64,000 nucleotides of DNA from Lasiosphaeris hirsuta (lineage: Eukaryota > Ascomycota > Sordariomycetes > Sordariales > Lasiosphaeriaceae), in contig JAUKUA010000002.1 in NCBI GenBank assembly GCA_030549175.1, positions 1,116,001 through 1,180,000 of the forward strand, written 5' to 3'. Below are positions 56,064 to 64,000 of this stretch, piece by piece (the first letter of the stretch is position 1; every line of letters begins with the position of its first letter). The notes below the pieces were generated by a model. The model saw nothing but the letters and a program-made list of their open reading frames with translations. It made no database searches and was not told the DNA's origin. Position numbers and translations under genes: made by a program.

Positions 56064-56860
56064 GTTCTGAGGCGCGATGGGATGCATTGATTGAGAGTTT
56101 AAAGGCGTTTTGGGGGGCTTGGTTGAGGTGGATTGGCCTATCTTCTGGAAACACTTGGATGCGGGAGCGCTGAAATCCCCTAACCCACTGGCCGCCGAGC
56201 GGCCCACTGGGAGACTTCCGAGTCTATCTGACTCGGCAGTTCCGCTTTCGGCGAGAACGGCCGCAGCCGGCATCTGCAGGGACTTCTGCGTTTCTGCAGG
56301 GACTAATAAGTCTATCTCTACGTGGATGATCTGATGGCCACGAAAAATCCAGAAGAATTGCCTCTGTGATAGGGAGCACGTATCAAACAATTCCTAGCGC
56401 CAAACTTCCAGAGGCGCCGATGGCGTCGATAGCGCCTTTCCTGCATCAGCCGTTCGGGGTCCCAGCCACAGCTGAGTACGGAATTCATACCTTGCGAAGT
56501 GCCTGACCCTCGTAGGAAATCATGTTCTTGGCCCATCGCATCGCGCAGCTTCCCATTTCTTTCTCAGTGTTGACACGAGGCTCTTGCCAAGTTCCCAACA
56601 ACATCACTCCCCAATGTCCGCCCTCCTCTACCGCTTTGACAACCCGACCCCTTAACACTGCGACGTCATTCTTCGACGACATGAGGCATTTTTTCCAGAT
56701 TTTGGAGGGCTCTTGGACAGTATTCAGGCCATCTCACCCCATTTCCTAGCTATCTCCTAGCTATTTCCTACCCCCCCAGTTTCCAAGCTGGGGAACACAA
56801 CCACCAGCGCGTGGCCTCAACATCATCCAGTCCCCCATCCCTTCCCCGCCAACCACCACA
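56064..56860. other. Intergenic, no gene seen
   Basis: No supported frame. C-rich sequence occurs just before the start of the next gene, and a repeated ctagctatctcctagctatttccta word lies at about 56746. Confidence 0.45.
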
Positions 56861-57610
56861 ATGCTCCTTCCTCTCCTCCTCCCCCTCCTAGCCACCATCC
56901 TCGCTTGCACAACCGGCACGCCCGCTGCCCCCGCCGACAGCTCCTACCCCTTCTGCGCGCTATCCTGCCTCTTCTGCCCGGACACCGACTACACGCACAA
57001 CTTTGCCAACAACTGCGCCTACGCCGCGGGCGATTGCTGCACCTCGTCCCAGCACTTGACCATCTCGGAAACCTTCACCTGCGTGCTCACCGTCTGCAAC
57101 AGCACCACCACTGCCCAAACCGCCTTTGACACCTTCCAGTCCTTCTGCCAGGCCCAAAATAAGCCCCTCTCCGCAGAGGACGTGCCGGCGGGATACACCT
57201 TCAACAAAAGTACTTTCCCCCCCCCCCCCTCCCCCTTTCCCCACCCAGCCAGTGACCAATTCCTAACACGCGCAGCCCTCTCCCAACCCTCTCCCTCCCA
57301 GTCCGCCGCCCCCACGTCGGAGACTAGTGGCCTGCCGACCCGCACCAAGATCATATTAGCAACCACCCTTCCGGCGACCTTCCTCATAGGTCTCCTCGTC
57401 GGGATCGCGTGGTGGTTCGTGCGGCGCGGGCGGGACCAGGACGAGGCGAAATCCGACGGCGGCAGCCAGGGCGCCGGGGAGGATGAAACGGACGACGTGC
57501 GTGGGCCCGTCCATGAGTTGGATGCGGCGGTCGGGGCGGGAGGTGGCCAGACCGCAAAGAATACGAGGCGGGAGTCTGGGTGTTTTTCGCCCAGTGTGCA
57601 TGTCCCCTGA
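56861..57610 (+). CDS. Cys-rich single-pass membrane protein, unknown function
   Basis: Probable exons 56861-57209 and 57276-57610 (227 residues). The 66-nt C-rich intron (GTACTT, CCTAACAC, GCAG) is a multiple of three and has no stop, so retention would give 249 residues. A signal peptide (MLLPLLLPLLATILACTTG) precedes an extracellular domain with about ten Cys (FCALSCLFCP, NNCAYAAGDCC, CVLTVCNST, FQSFC). The spacing is reminiscent of, but not clearly, a CFEM domain. A Ser/Pro linker leads to one membrane helix (IILATTLPATFLIGLLVGIA), then a WWFVRRGR stop-transfer and an acidic/Gly-rich cytosolic tail. Architecture suggests a surface receptor or wall sensor; no ligand can be inferred. Confidence 0.72.
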   Translation: MLLPLLLPLLATILACTTGTPAAPADSSYPFCALSCLFCPDTDYTHNFANNCAYAAGDCCTSSQHLTISETFTCVLTVCNSTTTAQTAFDTFQSFCQAQNKPLSAEDVPAGYTFNKSTFPPPPSPFPHPASDQFLTRAALSQPSPSQSAAPTSETSGLPTRTKIILATTLPATFLIGLLVGIAWWFVRRGRDQDEAKSDGGSQGAGEDETDDVRGPVHELDAAVGAGGGQTAKNTRRESGCFSPSVHVP

Positions 57611-57958
57611 CATGTCTGTGGGGCCAAGGAGGAGGGTGCGGGCCGTGTTTTGTGATACCCTCCGACGCTGTTCATTGGAAAGGATTCAAGCATATCACAC
57701 TTCTAAATGGAAGAGAAAATTGTTCCAACATGACCGGCATCGCAATCCTATGCTATCACCACACAAGACAAGCTATGTATGCCTAGCCAGCAAGCGACAG
57801 CATCCCATCCGGATTCACCAAGTCGCTGACCAAGTCTCAACCGAGAACGTCATGAAATCAGAGCTCATCAACCACCACACAACACTACCCAACCAATGCA
57901 ATCGGCAAATGCACAACCGCCAGAAATATGTACATCATTCATCACCTCATCAACTGAC
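57611..57958. other. Convergent intergenic region, no gene seen
   Basis: Holds the likely 3' UTRs of the flanking convergent genes; no further feature is seen. Confidence 0.5.
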
Positions 57959-59746
57959 TCAAACGTACAGAGCATCCGCGTTCCCCGTGATCCAGTTATA
58001 CGACAATTGCCTAAAGTCATCCTTCAACAAGCTCGCTCTGTTATTATAAAACTGCAGCAGCTGCTTGTTAGCCGCCCACTTGGGCCAGGTAATATCGACC
58101 TTGCTGCCCTTGGCATTGGTGCCGCCCGACGAGTCGTTGGGGTCGAGGTTGGTGACAAAGTTGGCATAGAACGACTGGATGCTCTTGCTCGCATAGTTGG
58201 GCAGCAGGCCGTAAAACACCTGCAGCAAGTCAGATCCGTGAAAGGTACCCAGGATCGGAGTTCCAAAGTCGTAGCTCGACAGATAGGACCAGGCTGGCAC
58301 GCTGGGGTTGGCGATCAGAGCTTCATTGAGGAAAACACGGCGCGTCAGCGTGAAGACGAGATCGCCTAGGATAGCAGCGATGCGCTTGAAGCCCGGGTAG
58401 ATCTCGTTGAAGAGACCCGTGTTGAAGGGAGATCCGTAGATCAAGGAGTCGTCATACGTGGCGACGAGGGCCTTGACCTGAGAGTCGGTCGCCTTGTTGA
58501 AGAAGACGGTCGACAGATACGAGACGAGCTTGGCAGTCGTGGTGATGTTGGTTTGGAAGAGCGAGAACAGCGTGCCCTCATCCTCCTGGTCGCCAATAAT
58601 CATGGGTACGGCCGCGTACTTCTTGTTCTTGACAAGGACGTCCGGGCTGGCCGTCAGCACCTTGCCGTCGGGGCGGGGCAGGTACGAGAGCGCGACCGAG
58701 GTGTACGACAGGATAGCGGGGACCGAGTTCGCGGCGGCGAGATACTTGTCGTAAGGTAGGGCGCGAAGGCAGGCAAGGGTATCAGGAGCCGACGAGCACC
58801 CGCCCTTGGCAACGACGGCATCGTAGACGGCTTGACCCTTGGGGCAATCGACGGGATCTGCGGGGATGATGCTGCCCGAGTTCATGATGCCGCCGCGGAA
58901 AAGCTTCTTGCCCTTGTACGAGTTATCGCCGTCATACAGCGCCATCTGGTTGAAGACGGAGATGGCACCGGCCGACTCGCCCCAGATAGTAACCTTATCC
59001 GGGTCACCCCCGAAGGCGGCAATGTTGTCGGCAACCCACTCGAGACCCATGCGCTGGTCGAGAAGACCGAGATTGGAAGCACCATCCTTGAGCACCTCCT
59101 TGCCAGCCAGGAAGCCGAAGCCGCCGACACGGTAGTTGACAGCCACAAAGATATAGGGCTTACCCATATCAACGGCATTAGCCACCAGGGGACCGCCATC
59201 GTACATGGACGTCCATCCCAGCTGTCAGGGGTTAGTGGCGATCTCGATAGCAGACGGCGGAGAGCTCACCTCAAATCCACCTCCAAAAATCCAGAACAGC
59301 ACAGGCAGCTTGGAGCCAGCCGTGGTGCCAGCAGGGCGAATCACATTGATAGTGAGGCAATCCTCGCTGACCTGAAGGGCGTCCTGGAAGAAGGGCAGAC
59401 TGATAACGGTGTCGAGGACCTGAGATAGGAAGTTGCTGGTGCCCTTTTGCGCGACGAACTGCGGGCAGGCGTTGGGAATACCCGAGGCATCGTAGGTTCC
59501 GATGTTGGAGGTGAGCCTCACGGGCGCGCGAAGGCGTCGGTCTCCGGTCGGAGGGAGGGCATAGGGGATACCATTGAAGGCCTCGGTGGCCAGGCGGGAC
59601 GCGCCGACGATCTTGCCCGTTGCGAGGGTGACGGTCGGGGCAGCTCGCTTCCCGAGAACTGGCGAGGGAGGCTGGGGAGGTGCGGCAGCAACACCGGTGA
59701 TGAAAGCGAGGCAGCTGGCTGCGAGAGCAGCAGAGAAACCTTTCAT
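57959..59746 (-). CDS. Secreted type-B carboxylesterase/lipase
   Basis: Minus-strand exons 59746-59270 and 59221-57959 (579 residues) are joined across a 48-nt intron (GTGAGC to GACAG). The join gives [19 protein letters not shown]. The signal peptide is at about residues 1-20 ([20 protein letters not shown]), followed by a possible KR processing site at 33-34. It is a carboxylesterase-family (PF00135-type) enzyme resembling Candida rugosa-type lipases. EDCLTINV precedes the oxyanion GGGF loop, the nucleophile is Ser242 in TIWGESAGA, the acid Glu374 in [11 protein letters not shown], and the base His487 in [11 protein letters not shown]. All triad residues are present. The predicted role is extracellular hydrolysis of long-chain esters. 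Confidence 0.93.
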
Positions 59747-62700
59747 CTTGATAGTCCGACGTGAATGAAGGACCGGCGACAGGTAGTGCCGGGGAGAGAG
59801 CAGGTCGACGAAATGAAGATGCTGTCCTGGCTGGCCTTCTCTTCTCGTGTTGTGTTGAGAGGGTGGTCATGGCTTGGGTTATTATAGCCACGCGTTTTCA
59901 ATATGCCCCACGGTTCGTGGAGAGGTCATCACCATGGGATCCTCTGGTGCTGGGCAAGCCGCAATTGTGACCCAAGCGAGAGTCCCAAACAGCTTGAGCA
60001 TGGACCAGGACGGCGATGGTGGCATCGAGTTGGAGAAGCGACAAGGGCCTTCCCCAGATTCCCTCGGAACGGCGCATCGGGGACCCAGCTGACCGCTTGT
60101 CGCTCGGGGGGTGGACAAGTCAGGCAAGTGGCCGAGGATGGTTCCCGGCCATGTCTCATTGCGGCGCTTCTCCGATACCTTTTGCTCTGGGCGCCACTGT
60201 CCGATGGCTCTCGGGGTCCATTCTTTTGCCTGTGGCATCTGTCACCCACAGCATCACCCATGGCAAATCCACTTCCCCGTGGGGAACCTAGCAACGAGGC
60301 CCGACATCCTTAGTCCGCCGTCGTTGACATTGATATCTCGTAAGAAAGGCGCAAGTTTGTCGCGGCGTCTCGACGCCGGACTGTGTGCTTGCCGGGGCAC
60401 GCATGTGAAAGCTCCTCAGGGGTTTTGTGCCTGGCAGATATATAAGCCTCGGCCCAGGATTGGCGCACGGTAGACACGCGAGACAGGGGATGCAGGGCAG
60501 AGGTGCATAGACAGGCGCCGTTAATCACAGAATCTGATCACAGAATCTGGTCACGGCAGTCGAGCCTCCTTGGATGTGAGGGGTAGCTAGGCGCAAAAGG
60601 GCCCAAGTGGGCAAAGATGGCCAAGATTGGGGGGGTGCGAATCAACGTTGTGACTACCCCCAACACACGCCCTCTGGCACATTTTGTGTACCTAATAAAT
60701 GGCGATACGAGGAGTGGGTAGTATCCGAAACTGGAGGCTGGCAGATCACAGGGTGAACAGGGTAGGCGAGGGTAAGGTGTGGCAGGAGGAGGAAGGGAAG
60801 ATCGGCGGAGAATGGCCGACTTGGCGGCAAGCAAAACGGATGGAAACCAAATTTGTGCCAGTGACATGCCGAAATAGCCCAACAAACCCCCATTTGTCGG
60901 CAGGTACACTGTAGGTAGTCAGGAACGGTCGGGTCGTCGGGCAACTCCTAACCTCCCATGCCCGGGCACCCATGCACCTCCAATTGTCGATTGTGGAGGC
61001 GCATGCGGGGGGTCGGTTTGTGGGGAAGGCGCGAGATCGGGGCGCAGTTGCCGTTTCTGTCAAGGACGGCCGACGCTATTTGCTCTGGGGCGTTGGGGTC
61101 TGGGGAAACGCAGCGATGGGCTGGGCAAATGGGGACTTGGGCCCCCCAAAGTCCAGAATAGCTCACGTCATACCTCAGGCTTTTGCTTGGCGATGCTACC
61201 ACCGCAATACACTTGAGCGCCAGCTCCCTTACTTGCCAATATTTCAATATTTCGGTTATTTCCGGGTTCCCAGAGGACGGCGACTCGCGGAATATCGAAG
61301 CGTTCTATTATCCAAAGGCCGGAAAGATTGGGAATTATCAGGGGCGGAAACACGTATATACGGCCATAGCCAGCCACTGTCTCACGACAAGACCCGATCC
61401 CGATGCCACTATAGCCTTTCCGATCCGACATGGACCCAAAGAGTAGACGACACCACCCAAGTTTAACTGCGTCTCTCATAATTGAGGCCACGGTAGCAGC
61501 GAAAGCTCAGCGCAATCTCACGGACAAACTCCCCGGTGCCCAGCTCCGAAACAGAGCCATCCATGCGAGGACTAATGGGCGCCGACCTAGCGCGCCTCTA
61601 CGCCCTCACGAACACGCAACCTCGATAGCATGGTGGAGTCGAGGGTCCTACTAGTAATCAGTCCTGCTAGTGTCATTAGTCTGCTGTGGCACCTCAAGCT
61701 GTAGATCTCACTTACAAGCGCCGCGAAACCATGCGGGGGCCATCTGCATCCCGGATTTGATGCCTTTCACCTTTCCCGAGCCTGTAAGAACGCCAACACT
61801 CTTGGATTTCTCTAAGCGCGTTGCCCAATCGAGGTAACAGACTCTATCATGTGCTGATGGCAAAGCCGAGGCGGCCAGGACCCTGGATTCGCGCTTGTTA
61901 ATCCAGCTTGATCAGCTCCTCGAGAGGGTTATCGCCCGAGAGTGAACGGTATGCTCCGTTGAAATCACACAACACGATACAGGTTACAAACCAGATATTT
62001 CACTGACATTGACTACCAGTACCTTACCTACCATGACCTTACTATGCACTTCAACTGCATAGTTTCGAGTCGTCAATAATGGCAGTACACGTCGCTATGG
62101 CTTAAGGTCAGCCCTTCCATGTGTTTGAAATCACGTATCGCTGTACTCCGGTCCTCAGGGCTCCCTATCCGTCTCCTCGATTCCCTCCAGAACCCCTATT
62201 TCCCTAACATCAATTCCCCCACTGCAGAGAGCCAACATTAGCTAGACTCAGATGAACCACGTGAAATACATCCTGTCCGATTCCAACTAATGTAAGGTCA
62301 CCAACGGTCCACGGCCTTTACCCCGCGCCCATTCAGCTTCCTGAGAGATCGCCGACCAACACGAAAGAATAGATCGCGTCGTTAGCTCGGCCTGCAGCCC
62401 AGGCTGCAGGACAAGACCCTATCTTGACGGTAATTCCGGTGCTGTCTTCTCACTCTTACCCTTGGGCGACTTGATATTTCACCTGTCTCTTGGGAGAGAG
62501 ATCTATGAGTGTTCGGGTAGTTGAGATGAAGGGGTGCTGGGTCGATTAAGGGCGGAAATATCCCTTTGTCCGATTTTGCTTCCATGTGTCACCGAGCATC
62601 GAGACCAATGGTAACCCCCTCGAGCCAGAACAAAGGTCGAGGCTTGTTCTATCCCCCAGAGATTATCACAGGGGTCGATGGGATTATCATATCACAACTC

Positions 62701-62867
62701 CCTGACCCTCACCCTCACCTCAACCCCACAGTTTTACTTGTGTGAAAGAGCAGGCACGGCATCACAAGAATCTCGGATCACAGGACGAGTCGAAAGAAGC
62801 AAGTTCTCGAGCACAAGCACCGTTCCAGTCCCTACTTGCTAGCACAGACCCTTCATCATGCCATTCC
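59747..62867. other. Large intergenic region, no gene seen
   Basis: About 3.1 kb. The first part is the promoter of the lipase gene. Frames at 60.0-61.5 kb overlap on both strands with no domain, splice pattern or codon bias that I can support. Confidence 0.45.
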
Positions 62868-63229
62868 CTAAGCCTTGTTCACCTCCTCATTGACAACATT
62901 GTTGGTCTCCGCGTCCAGTGCTGCAGGAACACCCTCCTTGTTGGCTTCCTCGTCGACGACTGCTTTGGATGCCGCGTCAGCAACATAATGTCAAGCCAAT
63001 GATACCCCCCGACTAGATCAATTCCGTGAAATGTGTAAGGAGTAAACTCACGAGCGTCAATGGCAGTATCCCACTGGGCGTCCTTGCCGGTCTTATCGGC
63101 GGCGGTTTGGTCGGCGGCTCTGTTGTCGAGAACGTTAGTATTCCACAAGGGGCGGATGGTCAAAGGGTGGACATACTCCTGGCCGTCAACGGTGCTCTCA
63201 ACGTCTTGGACTTTATCCTCGAAACCCAT
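62868..63229 (-). CDS. Small acidic protein of unknown function
   Basis: Minus-strand exons 63229-63052 and 62962-62868 are joined across an 89-nt intron (GTGAGT to CAAAG, with TTGAC and CTGAC branch-like words) to give 90 residues. It starts MGFEDKVQDVESTVDGQEYV, continues LWNTNVLDNRAADQTAADKT and GKDAQWDTAIDA, and ends NKEGVPAALDAETNNVVNEE followed by VNKA. The product is acidic and hydrophilic with no signal peptide or membrane segment, and may be partly disordered. The acceptor CAAAG is weak. It is supported by the clean reading frame, typical donor and composition rather than by recognised homology. Confidence 0.55.
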
Positions 63230-64000
63230 CGTGAATGCTGCGATTGCCAAACAAATTCGGACTGAAAATTTCGTTATGGTGAATTCTTGATGTCGATACC
63301 AGGACTTCAAACTCGGCAGGTTCGAGGCCCATCTTATACTTCCCCGGCCCACTCCTTTTCAACTCCTGTTGGGGCTTTGTGGTGGCGCCATTCGCAACCT
63401 CAATGCCCAAAGCAACACGATAATATCAGGGCATCATGGTCAAACCTCACCACCCCGTAACACGCCATCCCTTGAACTTCTGCGCTGTCAACCTGCTCGC
63501 TCCAAAGACGAGTTCTACAACACATCATAATCGTCTTATCCCCTCCTCCATCCCCAAAGTCCCGCTTCACACCGCCCCCGCCACCACGGTATGGCAAGCG
63601 AGCCTCCGTACCGACTGACACTAGCCGTAGGACAAGCCTGGCCACGGTAGTGCACACAGGCAGGGCCCTTACACAGAGCTCCCGCTCTCCACGAATCAAA
63701 CTCCCACATCAGGCGATTCGACGCCAAGATTTGCGGCTCAGATTCACGGCAACGGGTTTAATTTCGGCAGGGCTACGCCGTCTCTTCGCTACATACACCC
63801 GACTCCGGGCCCTCGTTGATGAGCGTAGAGCTTCAACTCTATATAGAATTAAACCCGCTTTGCCGAACTGATTCACATCCCAACCAAGTTCAGTCGTTGA
63901 AGCCTATGCACATTATGGAATGAATGGCTTGAATTGGCTGTCAAATTGTCTGATCTAGGCCGAGGGTCCCTGGAGTAGGGGGGTTGCCCTTTTTTATCCT
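63230..64000. other. Window end, no gene seen
   Basis: Upstream region of the small acidic protein gene and further sequence with only short unsupported frames. Confidence 0.4.

Noticed and set aside
59271..59891. 206-codon minus-strand frame overlapping the first lipase exon
   Set aside because: Alternative-frame shadow; the other frame has a signal peptide and lipase motifs.
57959..63229. Possible secondary-metabolite gene cluster from hydrolases and a dehydrogenase
   Set aside because: No polyketide synthase, peptide synthetase, terpene cyclase or P450 is present; enzymes are scattered and on mixed strands.
1..64000. CRISPR arrays, bacterial operons or phage modules
   Set aside because: No regular spaced repeats or prokaryotic gene organisation; spliced eukaryotic genes throughout.

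Overview
The window is chromosomal DNA from a filamentous ascomycete (Pezizomycotina). The evidence is short GT-AG introns of 45-100 nt with CTAAC/CTGAC branch sites, intron-bearing tRNA genes, and fungus-specific families (SAPS/Sit4-associated protein, HET, NACHT, DUF3669, 2EXR). TA-rich, stop-riddled transposon debris also looks like RIP decay. Gene style suggests a sordariomycete, but that is inference only. GC-rich gene blocks alternate with a transposon and gene-relic block at about 15-40 kb.

Layout. 0-15 kb: a SAPS-family phosphatase regulator (+), a decayed minus-strand gene, an alpha/beta hydrolase (+), a tRNA, a 755-residue low-complexity protein (+) and a short-chain dehydrogenase (-). 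15-25.8 kb: relics, namely a broken 2EXR/F-box-like gene, the orphan C-terminus of a laccase, a six-exon CorA-like transporter with a doubtful last membrane segment, a truncated HET gene fused tail-to-tail with a truncated dienelactone hydrolase, and a dead Helitron. 25.9-28.1 kb: an apparently intact, intronless oligopeptidase B isolated among repeats. 28-38.4 kb: Ty1/copia RNase H relic, tandem palindromic repeats, a duplicated acidic coding segment, a TA-rich desert and a NACHT (NLR-type) relic.

40-64 kb returns to ordinary genes: tRNA-Glu, a C2H2 zinc-finger protein (-) with an apparent frameshift, tRNA-Val, a 2EXR protein (+), a secreted aspartic protease with a collagen-like pro-region (+), and a DUF3669 gene interrupted by one in-frame TAG. 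The DUF3669 frame runs antisense into a prolyl 4-hydroxylase (-). After these come a PDI-like protein with two consecutive 8-nt exons (+), a Cys-rich single-pass membrane protein (+), a secreted carboxylesterase/lipase (-) and a 90-residue acidic protein (-).

Functional coherence is limited. No metabolic cluster is evident. Several products are secretory (aspartic protease, prolyl hydroxylase, PDI-like protein, Cys-rich membrane protein, lipase), and prolyl hydroxylase and PDI-like genes lie close together. The HET, NACHT and DUF3669 relics look like a graveyard of rapidly evolving self/non-self-type genes. I found no CRISPR array and no clearly new multi-gene system. The strongest leads are the SAPS gene with two possible C-termini, the single-stop DUF3669 gene, the PDI-like micro-exons, and the isolated oligopeptidase B. 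Exon borders were placed by eye from splice motifs and frame, so they are predictions.
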